A stretch of DNA of 64,000 nt from Verrucosispora sp. NA02020 (GTDB lineage Bacteria; Actinomycetota; Actinomycetes; Mycobacteriales; Micromonosporaceae): positions 3,658,001 to 3,722,000 of the forward strand of contig NZ_CP054923.1 in assembly GCF_013364215.1 (NCBI RefSeq), read 5' to 3'. The position numbers and the translations under genes are program-made. Positions 18,358 to 26,899 of this stretch are shown piece after piece. The notes beneath the pieces are model-generated. The model was not told the origin of the DNA. It saw only the letters and a list, made by a program, of their open reading frames with translations, and did not search any database. The first letter of the stretch is position 1, and each line of letters begins with the position of its first letter.

Positions 18358-19464
18358 TCAGGGCCGCAACAGCACCGGACCGGCGTCGATCCGGGTCCGG
18401 AACAGTGCGTACGGCTTGCGTCGCAGGTCCCGTCCCCGGTTGAACGGCGGCTGCCGGTGCACCTGGTTGGCGATCACGTACAGGTGCCGGTCGGTGGCCA
18501 CGCTGAGCGTGTCCGGCCAGAGCAGCCGTGCGTCGTGCACCACGGTCTCGTACTCGCCGTCGGGTCGTCGGCGCAGCACGGCGTTGTGTTCGTAGTTGGT
18601 CAGGTAGAGGCGTCCGGCGTCGTCGGACTCCAGCCCGTCGGCGCCGCCGCCCTTGTCGCCCTCGTCCATCACGGTCGCCGCCACCGCCGCGTCGGTCAGG
18701 GTCCGGTCGGCCAGCGCGTCGGTGGCGACGCTGTACCAGCGGCGGGTGGCGAGGGCGCAGTAGTAGAGCCGGGCCCCGTCGGCGGAGATGGCGATGCCGT
18801 CCGCGCCGACGCCCACCGGTTGGGGCGGGCCGTCCGGCGGCCGGACCAGGAACGGGCGGCCCTCGACCACCGGGCGGAAGTCCGCCAGCGGCGCGGCCTT
18901 GGTCGACGGATGGTCGTTGAGCCGCCGCCAGGACTCGCCGCTGGCCAGGTCGACCACGATCAGCGCGTTCGGCGCCCCGTCGGCCGAGTCGGTGAGGTAC
19001 GCCAGGCCCGCCTCGCCGCGCCGCAGGTCGAAGCGGACGTCGTTGAGGTACGAGGTGGGCAGTGCCACGTCGGGCGGGAACGTGATCACCTGGGCGACGG
19101 TGTCGGTACGCAGGTCGATCCGGACCAGTTTCGGCCCGCCCGGCTCGGTCAGTTGGAACATCGGGCTGCCGGTGTCGAGCACCCAGAGCCGGTCGGCGGG
19201 GTCGACGACGACGCTCTGCACGGACACGAAGGCCGAGGCGTCGTCGTTGCCGGACGGGGTGTTCCACGCCCGGTCGGGATAGGGCACCTCGCGTCCGCGT
19301 CGCAGCTCGACCACGGTCGCGGGCACCTCGTCGCCCCAGCGGGGAAAGTTGACGAAGATTCGTCCCCGGTGCGAGACGGTGACCCCGGTCGGCATCGGGC
19401 CGCGGAAGCGGTGCACCACGTCCAGCTTGCCGACCGGCTCGTCGGTGGGTATTCCGTTGCGCAT
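18358..19464 (-). CDS. Yellow/major-royal-jelly-like beta-propeller protein
   Basis: 368 residues from the ATG at 19464 (GGGAGG upstream). The sequence shows successive propeller blades of the SMP-30/MRJP kind: PTGVTVSHRGRIFVNFPRW, VSVQSVVVDPADRLWVLDTG, SYLNDVRFDLRR, GADGIAISADGARLYYC, GADGLESDDAGRLYLTNYEHNAV and LWPDTLSVATDRHLYVIANQ. This order matches the bacterial MRJP/Yellow family, whose biochemical role is mostly unknown; some relatives are lactonases. No signal peptide at the chosen start, so it is probably cytoplasmic. No operon partner is obvious. Confidence 0.82.
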   Translation of the reverse strand: MRNGIPTDEPVGKLDVVHRFRGPMPTGVTVSHRGRIFVNFPRWGDEVPATVVELRRGREVPYPDRAWNTPSGNDDASAFVSVQSVVVDPADRLWVLDTGSPMFQLTEPGGPKLVRIDLRTDTVAQVITFPPDVALPTSYLNDVRFDLRRGEAGLAYLTDSADGAPNALIVVDLASGESWRRLNDHPSTKAAPLADFRPVVEGRPFLVRPPDGPPQPVGVGADGIAISADGARLYYCALATRRWYSVATDALADRTLTDAAVAATVMDEGDKGGGADGLESDDAGRLYLTNYEHNAVLRRRPDGEYETVVHDARLLWPDTLSVATDRHLYVIANQVHRQPPFNRGRDLRRKPYALFRTRIDAGPVLLRP

Positions 19465-19675
19465 CTGCGACCTCCCGGAAGATACCGGCATCGGTTGATC
19501 TCTCTGTATCAATCATTGCAAATCGGTCAGGCGGTTCGACACCTCGCGTCAGCCATCCGACCCGCCGTCGGCCGGAAATCCATTCGTCACGCAACCGTCA
19601 TGCGTCCGCGCGGTACCCGCCACCTGCCGGCGGCAGGGTGGGGCCGACCCCCTCTGACGTGGAAAGGAGCGCGCT

Positions 19676-20233
19676 ATGGCCGTTGCACTGGACGACCACC
19701 TGGTCACCCTGACCTGCGACAACTGCGGTGACATCGTCACCGGGTCGGGTGCGCCCTCGGGCGGCGAGGTGGTGTGGACGCTGCTCTCCGAGCACGGGTG
19801 GAGCGGCTCCCCGCTCGCCGACGGCCCGCACCGATGCGCCCACTGCACCCGACTCGGCCCGGCCCCCGACGGCGTACCGGGAGGCGTCACCGGCATCGAG
19901 CACCTCGACGGCGTGACCGTGGTGACCATCGCCGGTGACGTCGACCTCGACACCGGCGACGCCCTGGAGTTGGCGTTGCGGCACGCGACCGACATGGGCG
20001 GCCACGTGGTGGTCGACCTCGGCCGCACCGACCTGATCGACTCGACCGCGTTGGGCCTGCTCGTCCGGGCCCACCACCGCGTCGCCGAGCGTGGCGCGAC
20101 GCTCTGTGTCGCGGCGAGATCGCCGCTGATCCGTCAGGTACTGCGGGTCACCCGCCTGGACGAGGTGTTCCCGCTCGTCGAGACCCGCGCCGACGCGCTG
20201 GCCCGCCTCGACGCCACCGACCCGGCCCGCTGA
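19676..20233 (+). CDS. STAS-domain regulator with N-terminal zinc-ribbon-like region
   Basis: 185 residues. The C-terminal half (about 80-180) is a STAS domain of the anti-sigma-factor-antagonist type: TVVTIAGDVDLDTGDALE, VVVDLGRTDLIDSTALGLLVRAH and RQVLRVTRLDEVFPL, with the Ser of DSTALG where such proteins are phosphorylated. The N-terminal half has CDNCGD and CAHC, four cysteines spaced as in a small zinc ribbon, unusual for this family. AAAGGAG precedes the ATG. It is unaccompanied by a kinase or sigma factor gene, so its partner is elsewhere. The role in stress or sporulation signalling is inferred from the family. Confidence 0.85.
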   Translation: MAVALDDHLVTLTCDNCGDIVTGSGAPSGGEVVWTLLSEHGWSGSPLADGPHRCAHCTRLGPAPDGVPGGVTGIEHLDGVTVVTIAGDVDLDTGDALELALRHATDMGGHVVVDLGRTDLIDSTALGLLVRAHHRVAERGATLCVAARSPLIRQVLRVTRLDEVFPLVETRADALARLDATDPAR

Positions 20234-20314
20234 CCGCCGGCCGGCTCCGCAGGCCACCTGAGGCCCGCCGGCCGCCGGCCGACGCCACCACCGATCCGGC
20301 CCGCTGACCGCCGG
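20210..20314 (+). repeat. Imperfect duplication of the STAS gene 3' end
   Basis: About 31 bp around the STAS stop codon (20210-20240) recur at 20281-20314 with a 3-bp insertion and one change, both ending CCGGCCCGCTGACCGCCGG. It looks like a short duplication or recombination scar. Confidence 0.65.
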
Positions 20315-20414
20315 AATTCGCTGGCCCCCTGGTGGCCGGAACGGACGCCGCCCTCGACTCCGTCTCGGGAGCGAGGGCGGGGCGGTCAGAACGGGGCCGG
20401 GGTGATCGTGTCGC

Positions 20415-20450
20415 CCGATCCCGGGCCCTGGGGGAGGGGCCCGGGATCGG
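20415..20450 (+). terminator. Hairpin terminator after the STAS gene
   Basis: Perfect 14-bp stem CCGATCCCGGGCCC (20415-20428) / complement at 20437-20450, 8-nt loop. It lies about 180 bp downstream of the STAS stop in a gene-free stretch. Confidence 0.6.
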
Positions 20451-20499
20451 ACCGGCCGCGGGACCCGGCCGGGGATAGGCGACTCGAACCGATCCGGCC

Positions 20500-20533
20500 C
20501 GCCCGTACCAACCGGTGCCTGGCGGTACGGGCG
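20500..20533 (-). terminator. Hairpin terminator of the BON gene
   Basis: Perfect 10-bp stem CGCCCGTACC (20500-20509) / GGTACGGGCG (20524-20533), just beyond the stop of the leftward BON gene. Confidence 0.6.
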
Positions 20534-20542
20534 AGCCGGAGC

Positions 20543-20848
20543 TCAGTGGCGGCTGCGCCTGGTATTGGCCAGCCGCAGGGCGTTGCAGACGTCCAGCACA
20601 CCCTCGACGTCCCAGGCCAGCTCGCTGGCGGCGCGGCGGGTCTCCGCGCTGCCGACCAACCCGGTGAGGATCACCACGCTGTTCTGCACCATCACGGTGA
20701 TCTGCTGCCGCCGGGTGGTCCAGTCGGCGCTCAGCCGCTGGGCGACCAGGGCGGCCAGTCGGACGTCCTCGTCGTGATGCTGCGGTTCGTCCCAGAGCGC
20801 GCGGAAGGAGTGGTCGTCCGGCATCGGCCAGGGCCACGGCATCACCAC
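20543..20848 (-). CDS. BON-domain protein
   Basis: 101 residues. A single BON domain covers most of it: LAALVAQRLSADWTTRRQQITVMVQNSVVILTGLVGSAETRRAASELAWDVEGVLDVCNAL, i.e. the helix-strand-strand-helix pattern with the conserved Gly of TGLV. BON domains bind membranes or lipids and occur in stress-response proteins. Start: the run GTG GTG ATG at 20848-20840 offers three choices; AAGGAG is 6 nt before the first GTG, which is used here. No signal peptide or membrane helix. Confidence 0.75.
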   Translation of the reverse strand: MVMPWPWPMPDDHSFRALWDEPQHHDEDVRLAALVAQRLSADWTTRRQQITVMVQNSVVILTGLVGSAETRRAASELAWDVEGVLDVCNALRLANTRRSRH

Positions 20849-21047
20849 AGCGGTCTCCTTCGTCGTCGACGCCGGCGACGCGAGGCGCCGTCCCGATCGA
20901 CCACCACACTGCGCAACGACCTTGGAGTGGACCGCACGGTTGGATGACATTTGCATGACAGATCCTGCCGGTGCCCGCTGCCGACCGGTGCCCGCGCCCG
21001 ACGGTCGGGCCTCTCCCGGAGCGGCGGCTGTGCGGCGGAAGGCCAGG

Positions 21048-22253
21048 TCAGAGCGGTGAGGTGACCGGCGGCGGCGTGTCGTCGGCCCGGTCCGCGGCGG
21101 GCAACCACAACACGAAGACGCTGCCCGTTCCGGGCCGGGAGAAGACCGCGGCCTGCCCGCCGTGCGACTCCACGATCTGCCGCACGATCGCCAGCCCGAG
21201 TCCGGTACGCCGATCACCCGGCTCGCCCCGCCCGGTCTCGCCGCGCCAGAACCGGTCGAAGACCCGGCGCTGGTCGTCCTCGGCGATACCCGGTCCCTCG
21301 TCCGCCACCGCCAGCCACAACCAGCCGCCCGCACGCCCGGTCGCCACCTGGACGGCTCCGCCCAGCGGGGAGAGGCGTACCGCGTTGGAGAGCAGGTTGC
21401 CCGCCGCCCGACGCAGGGCGTCCGGGTCGCCGATGAGCCCCAGGTCGTTGCCGAGCGCGTACCGCAGCCGCAGCCCGCGCCCGGCGGCCAGCGGGGCGAA
21501 GTCCTCGCCCGCCTCGCGCGCCACCGCGCTCAGGTCGACGTCGGTGTCGGCCATCGCGTCGGCGTCCCGGCGCGCGGTGGCCAGCAGGTCCTCCACCAGC
21601 CGCGACATCCGGGTGGTGGCCCGGTCGATCGTCGCCACCGCCGCCGTCCGTTCCGGCTCGGTGGCCTCCGGCGAGTTCAGCGAGGCGTCCAGGTTCGCCC
21701 GGATGATCGCCAACGGACTGCGCAACTCGTGTGAGGCGTCGTCGATGAGCTGACGTTGGGCGTGGAAGGCGTGGTCCAGCCGATCCAGCATCGAGTCGAT
21801 GGTGTCGCCGAGATCCCGCAGCTCGTCGCGGGGACCGGCCAGCCGGATCCGGCGGGACAGGTCGGTGGCCTGGATGTCCCGGGCGGTACGCGCGATCGCG
21901 CCCACCGGACGCAACGCCCGCCCCGACAGCACCCACCCGATGCCGAGACTCGCCACGAAGAGTCCACCGAGCGCGATCAGCGAGTAGTCCCGGACGGTCT
22001 GCAACAGTCGCAGATTGACCTCGTCCTCTATCTGCTGCACCTCGGCCACCTCGATGGTGGTGCCGGTGGCCACCGTCCGGCCGTCGGCCTTCTGCTTGTA
22101 GAGCTGCGCCTCGTACCGTTTGGAGATCGGCTTCGGGTCGACCGCCCGGTCCACCGCCACGTACGCCACCGCCAGCCCCGCCCCGGCCAGCGCGAACAAC
22201 AGCGTCGAGTAGAGCACCGTCAACCGGAACCGGATCGACCGGAACAGCCTCAC
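21048..22253 (-). CDS. Sensor histidine kinase, OmpR-system type
   Basis: 401 residues starting at GTG. Two membrane helices (about 9-31 and 90-112) flank a short extracellular part of about 55 residues. HAMP region (LSGRALRPVGAIARTARDIQATDLSRRI), H-box DASHELRSPLAII with the phosphorylated His, N-box NLLSNAVRLS, G1 DEGPGI and G2 GLGLAIV are all intact. It ends the leftward operon that starts with MoxR and follows the response regulator by 13 nt. Signal unknown; because the operon also encodes an HtrA-like protease it may sense envelope stress (inference). Confidence 0.93.
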   Translation of the reverse strand: MRLFRSIRFRLTVLYSTLLFALAGAGLAVAYVAVDRAVDPKPISKRYEAQLYKQKADGRTVATGTTIEVAEVQQIEDEVNLRLLQTVRDYSLIALGGLFVASLGIGWVLSGRALRPVGAIARTARDIQATDLSRRIRLAGPRDELRDLGDTIDSMLDRLDHAFHAQRQLIDDASHELRSPLAIIRANLDASLNSPEATEPERTAAVATIDRATTRMSRLVEDLLATARRDADAMADTDVDLSAVAREAGEDFAPLAAGRGLRLRYALGNDLGLIGDPDALRRAAGNLLSNAVRLSPLGGAVQVATGRAGGWLWLAVADEGPGIAEDDQRRVFDRFWRGETGRGEPGDRRTGLGLAIVRQIVESHGGQAAVFSRPGTGSVFVLWLPAADRADDTPPPVTSPL

Positions 22254-22281
22254 GTCGCCACCTCGCTCACGTCGCCACCTC
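22249..22281 (-). repeat. 16-bp direct repeat spanning the regulator stop and kinase start
   Basis: CTCACGTCGCCACCTC occurs at 22249-22264 and 22266-22281. One copy contains the kinase GTG start, the other the regulator stop, so the duplication set the 13-nt spacing and probably supplies the kinase ribosome site (GAGGTGG). Confidence 0.75.
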
Positions 22282-22962
22282 TCGCAACCGGTAGCCGCGC
22301 CCGATCACCGTCTCGATCGGTGGCTCGGTGTCGGTGCCGGTGAGTTTGCGCCGCAGCGTACCCACGGTGACCCGGACCGTCTCGGTGAACGGGTCGGCGT
22401 TGGCGTCCCAGACGTGCTCCAGCAGCTCCTCGGCGGGCACCACCCGGCCAGGATGCGTCATCAGGTACTCCAGCACCCCGAACTCCTTGCGGGTGAGCTG
22501 GAGTTCCCGTACGCCCCGACGGGCCTCCTGCCGCGCCACGTCCAGGCTCAACGCCCCCACGGTCAGCACCACCCCGGTGCCGCCGGTGTCCCGCCGCAAC
22601 AGGGCCCGCACCCGCGCCAACAGCTCGACGAGGGCGAACGGCTTCACCAGGTAGTCGTCCGCGCCCTCGTCGAGCCCGCGTACCCGGTCGCCGAGCGCGC
22701 CACGGGCGGTGAGCATCAACACGCGCAGGTCCCGCCCACCGGCGACCTCGACCGCGCCGGAGCGGATCGCCCGGCACACCGCGAAGCCGTCCTCGTCGGG
22801 CAGGTTGACGTCCAACAGCATCAGGTCGTACGCGTTGACCAGCAGCAGCTCGTACGCCTGCGCCGCGTCCACCGCGACGTCGACGGCGTAACCGGCGCGG
22901 ACCAGCCCGAGCCGCAACGCGCCGGCCAGGTCCTCCTCGTCCTCCACCACGAGCAGCCGCAT
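22267..22962 (-). CDS. Response regulator, OmpR/PhoB family
   Basis: 231 residues. Receiver domain (1 to about 125): acidic pair VVEDEED, phospho-acceptor Asp in LMLLDVNLP, Thr in LTAR, Lys in VKPF. C-terminal winged helix (about 140-228): LTRKEFGVLEYLMTHPGRVVPAEELLEHVWD and GYRLREV. It lies 7 nt after the protease gene and immediately before its kinase, so the three are co-transcribed. DNA target sites are not known; the operon itself is a candidate. Confidence 0.95.
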   Translation of the reverse strand: MRLLVVEDEEDLAGALRLGLVRAGYAVDVAVDAAQAYELLLVNAYDLMLLDVNLPDEDGFAVCRAIRSGAVEVAGGRDLRVLMLTARGALGDRVRGLDEGADDYLVKPFALVELLARVRALLRRDTGGTGVVLTVGALSLDVARQEARRGVRELQLTRKEFGVLEYLMTHPGRVVPAEELLEHVWDANADPFTETVRVTVGTLRRKLTGTDTEPPIETVIGRGYRLREVAT

Positions 22963-22969
22963 CTGTCCG

Positions 22970-23905
22970 TCACCCTCTCGCGATCAGCCTCTGCGCCACC
23001 TGCGACGCGCGGTCGATCGGGACCGCGAAGCCGATCCCGATGTTGCCGCCTCCCTCCAGTGTGGCGATGGCGGTGTTGACCCCGACCACCTCGCCCCGCC
23101 CGTTGACCAACGGCCCGCCCGAATTGCCGGGGTTGATGGACGCGTCGGTCTGCACCGCCGGCTGCCGGGTGCTGCCACCACCGAGCCGGACCGGGCGGTC
23201 CAGCGCGCTGACGATCCCGGCGGTCACCGTGCCGGAGAGCCCCAGCGGCGAACCGACGGCCAGCACCGGTTCGCCCACCCGAGTCTGCCCGGTGGGGGCG
23301 AGCGGCAGGGGGCGCAGCCCGTTGCCCGGATCGACACGTAGCACGGCGATGTCCGTACCCGGGTCACGGCCGACCAACCGCGCGGTCAGCCGACGGCCGT
23401 CCTGACCGACCACCTGGATCGTGCCGCCCCGGGCCACCACGTGGTCGTTGGTGACCACATGCCCCCGACCGTCGATCAGGAAACCGGAACCGGAGGCACC
23501 GCGCCCGCCGGACGAGGTCTGCACCGACACCACCCCGGCCAGCACCCGGTCGGCGGCGGCCACCAGGTCACCCCCGGGCCCGAGGGTGAGCGGCGGCGCG
23601 GCGGCCTCCGCCGCCTCCGGCATATCGTCGCGGGCGGCGAGGTGACCGGCCACGCCACCGGCGCCCGCCGAGACCGCCACCAGCGTCAACCCGACCAGCA
23701 ACAACCGGGGCCACCGGGACGGGCCGCCGCCGGGGGAGACGTCCGGCGGCGTGTCCGGCCCGACCGGCCCACCCGGCACGGCGGGTACGACCGGCGGCGC
23801 CGACGCGACTCCCGGTACGCCCGCCGTGGCGGCATCGCCATGCAGGTTCGGGGAGACGAACCGCGGCCCGCGCGGCTCACCGAGGCCCGGAATCGTGCTC
23901 GTCAT
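22970..23905 (-). CDS. Membrane-anchored HtrA-like serine protease without PDZ domain
   Basis: 311 residues. A Pro-rich cytoplasmic N-terminus of about 60 residues, one membrane helix (RLLLVGLTLVAVSAGAGGVAGHL) and an outward trypsin-like domain with His in TNDHVV, Asp in GTDIAVL and Ser in PGNSGGPL. It ends right after the protease domain, so the PDZ domain of most HtrA/DegP proteins is missing. Start at 23905 is preferred over 23929 because GAAGGGA is correctly placed for it. It sits between the VWA gene (20 bp) and the OmpR-type regulator (7 bp), suggesting that protease, signalling pair and MoxR system work in one envelope process. Confidence 0.9.
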   Translation of the reverse strand: MTSTIPGLGEPRGPRFVSPNLHGDAATAGVPGVASAPPVVPAVPGGPVGPDTPPDVSPGGGPSRWPRLLLVGLTLVAVSAGAGGVAGHLAARDDMPEAAEAAAPPLTLGPGGDLVAAADRVLAGVVSVQTSSGGRGASGSGFLIDGRGHVVTNDHVVARGGTIQVVGQDGRRLTARLVGRDPGTDIAVLRVDPGNGLRPLPLAPTGQTRVGEPVLAVGSPLGLSGTVTAGIVSALDRPVRLGGGSTRQPAVQTDASINPGNSGGPLVNGRGEVVGVNTAIATLEGGGNIGIGFAVPIDRASQVAQRLIARG

Positions 23906-23925
23906 GAACTGTCCCTTCGAAGTCG

Positions 23926-24876
23926 TCACGGCAGGCGGGAGAACCAGAGCATCGACGCCGCCGCGGCCAGCAGCGCGAACACCAGCCCGCCACCGATGAA
24001 CCGGGCCGACACGTCCTGCCGCTCCATCCGGTAGCCCACCGACGAGCCGATGTCGGCGTACGCCTCGCGAAGTTCGGCGCTGCTGCCCGCCTCGTAGTAG
24101 CCGCCCCCGGACTGCTCCGACACGACCCGCAGGGTCTCCCCGTCGACCGGGACGCGCTGTCCCGCGCCGATCTGGCCGTCGAGCGTGCCGAACGAGATGG
24201 TGTCGACCGGTACCCCGGCCTCCACCGCGTCGCCCGCCGCCGAGGTCGGGTTGCGCCCGGTGGTGTTGGCCCCGTCGGAGAGGATCACCACCCGGGCCGG
24301 CGGCGGCTCGTCGACCGCCTGCGCGTCAAGCGTGCGGATCGACTCCAGCGAGGCGTCGATGGCGTCGCCGATCGCGGTGCCCTGCACGCCCGTGACGCCC
24401 TCGTCGAGCCGGTCGATGCCGGCCGCCATCACCTCCCGGTCACCGGTCGGCGGCACCATCACCGAGGCGCTGCCCGCGAACGCCACCAACCCCACGTTGA
24501 ACTCCTCCGGCAGGTCCGCGACGAACTCCCGGGCCGCGTCCTTGGCCGCGACCAACCGATCCGGCGGTACGTCGTCGGCGAGCATGGACCGGGACACGTC
24601 CACCGCGACCATCACGGTGGCCCGTTCACGGGGTACGCGCACCTCGTCGGTGGGCCGGGCGAACCCGACCACCAGCAGCGCCAACATGGCGATGAACAGA
24701 CCGGCGGGCACGTGTCGCCGCCACGCCGGGCGGGCCGGCGCGACCTTGTCCAGCAGCCGCAGGTTGGTGAACCGCACCGCGTACCGGCTGCGTCGCCGCT
24801 GCATCACCAGGTAGCCGACGACCAGCGCGACCACCCCGGCGAGCAGCCACAACCTTTCCGGGGACTCCCAACTCAC
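23926..24876 (-). CDS. VWA-domain membrane protein (BatA-like) of a MoxR system
   Basis: 316 residues. Two N-terminal hydrophobic helices (RLWLLAGVVALVVGYLVM and VPAGLFIAMLALLVVGF) and one near the C-terminus (FIGGGLVFALLAAAASMLWF) frame a von Willebrand A domain. Its MIDAS metal site is complete: DVSRS, the Thr in VQGTAIGDA and the Asp in ILSDGANT. Such proteins pair with MoxR ATPases and DUF58 proteins in maturation or envelope-stress complexes. Its start overlaps the DUF58 stop by 4 nt. Confidence 0.92.
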   Translation of the reverse strand: MSWESPERLWLLAGVVALVVGYLVMQRRRSRYAVRFTNLRLLDKVAPARPAWRRHVPAGLFIAMLALLVVGFARPTDEVRVPRERATVMVAVDVSRSMLADDVPPDRLVAAKDAAREFVADLPEEFNVGLVAFAGSASVMVPPTGDREVMAAGIDRLDEGVTGVQGTAIGDAIDASLESIRTLDAQAVDEPPPARVVILSDGANTTGRNPTSAAGDAVEAGVPVDTISFGTLDGQIGAGQRVPVDGETLRVVSEQSGGGYYEAGSSAELREAYADIGSSVGYRMERQDVSARFIGGGLVFALLAAAASMLWFSRLP

Positions 24877-25856
24877 GCGTTTCTCCCTCCAGCCGGTCGG
24901 GTGGCTCGGGCGAGCCGTCGTTGGGCGTGGACGTGGCGGACGATGTCGGCGATCCAGTCCCGGTCGGTGCTCAGCGGCAGGTGTGACGCACCGGCCCGCC
25001 GCAACGCCCGGTTCACCGCCAGGCGCTGGGCGGCGGCGGCTGCCGCGTACCGCTCCCGCAGCTCGCGGCTGCCGGTGGACACCTCGCGCCGCTGGCCGCT
25101 CTCCGGGTCGACGAGCGTGATCAGGCCGACGTCGGGCAGTTCCAGCTCGCGCGGGTCGCGGACCTCGACCGCGAGCACCTGGTGCCGGGCGGCCAGCCGC
25201 CGCAGCGGTCGCTCCCAGTCCGGCGGCGGCCCGTCCGCGCCGCCCATCCCCTCGTCGGGCAGGCCGTCGAGGAAGTCGGAGACCACCACGGCGAGACCGC
25301 GCTGACCGGCGGAACGGCGCAGCCCGTCGATCGCGTCGGCCAGCGGCACCGGCTGGGTGGCGGGCCGCCCCCGGGGCACCTCCATCAACGTCCGCAGCAG
25401 ATTGATCAGGTGGTGGCGTCCGGTGCGGGCGGGGAAGCGGCGTACCCCGGCGTCACCGAGCAGATGCGCGCCGAGCCGGTTGCCGGTGCCGGCGGTGAGG
25501 AACCCGACGGCGGCCACGGCCGCCACCGCCAGTTCCCGCTTCTCCAACTCGGCGGTGCCGAAGTCCATGCTGGGCGTGGCGTCCACGAGCGTCCAGGTGG
25601 TCAGCTCCCGGTCCGCGTCCACGGTCCGCACGTGCGGCACGGCGGTACGCGCCGTCACCGACCAGTCCATCCGCCGGACCTCGTCCTCACCGGCCCGGTA
25701 CTCGCGGCTGCCCGCCGGCTCGCTGCCCGGACCGGGCAGCAGCCCCAGGTGCTGGCCGTGCAGCAGCCCGTCCAGGCGGCGGTTGATCGTCAACTCCAGC
25801 CGGCGCAACCGACGCTGCGGCGCGAGCCGCCCGACACTTGTCGTGTGCGCGTTCAC
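24873..25856 (-). CDS. DUF58-domain protein of a MoxR system
   Basis: 327 residues. The family signature REYRAGEDEVRRMDWSVTART is at about residues 51-71, followed by a VWA-like segment beginning LVDATPSMDFG, in which the DxSxS metal motif reads DATPS. No membrane segment is apparent. Both ends overlap neighbours by 4 nt (ATGA), so it is translationally coupled to the MoxR and VWA genes. The family's molecular role is unsettled; it is thought to be a partner or substrate adaptor of MoxR. Confidence 0.92.
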   Translation of the reverse strand: MNAHTTSVGRLAPQRRLRRLELTINRRLDGLLHGQHLGLLPGPGSEPAGSREYRAGEDEVRRMDWSVTARTAVPHVRTVDADRELTTWTLVDATPSMDFGTAELEKRELAVAAVAAVGFLTAGTGNRLGAHLLGDAGVRRFPARTGRHHLINLLRTLMEVPRGRPATQPVPLADAIDGLRRSAGQRGLAVVVSDFLDGLPDEGMGGADGPPPDWERPLRRLAARHQVLAVEVRDPRELELPDVGLITLVDPESGQRREVSTGSRELRERYAAAAAAQRLAVNRALRRAGASHLPLSTDRDWIADIVRHVHAQRRLARATRPAGGRNA

Positions 25857-26899
25857 GCCGCCGCCCCCAGGCCCGGCCCCTGTTGCTCCTGCGCGGGGGC
25901 GATCTGCGGCGGCGGCACCGCCTCCACGATCCGCCGCACCAGCTCACCGGCGTCCACGTCGTCGGCGACCGCGTCGAAGCTGAGCACCAGCCGGTGGGTC
26001 AGCACGTCGGCGGCGATCTCCCGCACGTCGGCGGGAAGGACGTAGTCGCGGCCCCGCAGCAGGGCCAGCGCCCGTGCCGCGGCGACCAGGCCGAGCGTGG
26101 CCCGGGGGCTGGCACCGTACGCGAGCTGGTCCGCCACGTCGGCCAACCCGAAGCGGCGCGGGTCCCGGGTGGCCAGCACCAGGCGGACGACGTACTCGGC
26201 CAACGCATGATGGACGAACACCTCCCGCGCCCGGGCCTGGAGCGCCGCGAGCCGGGCCGGGTCCAGCACCGGCCGGGCGGCCGGCGTGCTGGTGCCCATC
26301 CGATAGAGGATGCCCAGCTCCTCGTCGTCGGTCGGGTAGTCGACCACCACCTTCATCAGGAACCGGTCCCGCTGCGCCTCCGGGAGCTGGTACACCCCCT
26401 CGGACTCGATCGGGTTCTGGGTGGCCAGCACCAGGAACGGAGTCGGCACCGGATAGGTCCGCCCACCGAGCGACACGTGCCCCTCGGCCATCACCTCCAG
26501 CAGCGCCGACTGCACCTTCGCCGGAGCCCGGTTGATCTCGTCGGCGAGCACCAGGTTGGCCATCACCGGTCCCAGTTCCACGTCGAAGCTCTCCGTCGAC
26601 GGGCGATAGATCCGGGTGCCGAGGATGTCCGACGGCACCAGGTCCGGGGTGAACTGGATCCGGGCGAAGCTGCCACCCACCGCCGTGGCCAGGGTCTCGG
26701 CGGCGAGCGTCTTCGCCACCCCGGGTACGCCCTCCAACAGGCAGTGCCCCCGGGCCAACAGTGCGGTCAACAGCCGCTCCACCAGCCGGTCCTGGCCGAC
26801 GATGACCCGCTTCACCTCGAACAGGGTCTGTTCCAACAGTCGGGCCGCCCCGGCGTGCTCGCCGATGACGTCGAATTCGCGGATGTCGGTCGTCGTCAC
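25853..26899 (-). CDS. MoxR-family AAA+ ATPase
   Basis: 348 residues from the GTG at 26899, chosen for GAGGAG 7 nt upstream. Walker A GVPGVAKT (57-64), Walker B LVLADEINRAP, sensor-1 region LATQNPIESEGVYQLPEAQRDRF and the C-terminal lid with GASPRATLGL are intact. MoxR ATPases act with VWA and DUF58 partners as chaperone-like complexes. It is the first gene of the six-gene leftward operon ending at 21048. Confidence 0.95.
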   Translation of the reverse strand: MTTTDIREFDVIGEHAGAARLLEQTLFEVKRVIVGQDRLVERLLTALLARGHCLLEGVPGVAKTLAAETLATAVGGSFARIQFTPDLVPSDILGTRIYRPSTESFDVELGPVMANLVLADEINRAPAKVQSALLEVMAEGHVSLGGRTYPVPTPFLVLATQNPIESEGVYQLPEAQRDRFLMKVVVDYPTDDEELGILYRMGTSTPAARPVLDPARLAALQARAREVFVHHALAEYVVRLVLATRDPRRFGLADVADQLAYGASPRATLGLVAAARALALLRGRDYVLPADVREIAADVLTHRLVLSFDAVADDVDAGELVRRIVEAVPPPQIAPAQEQQGPGLGAAA

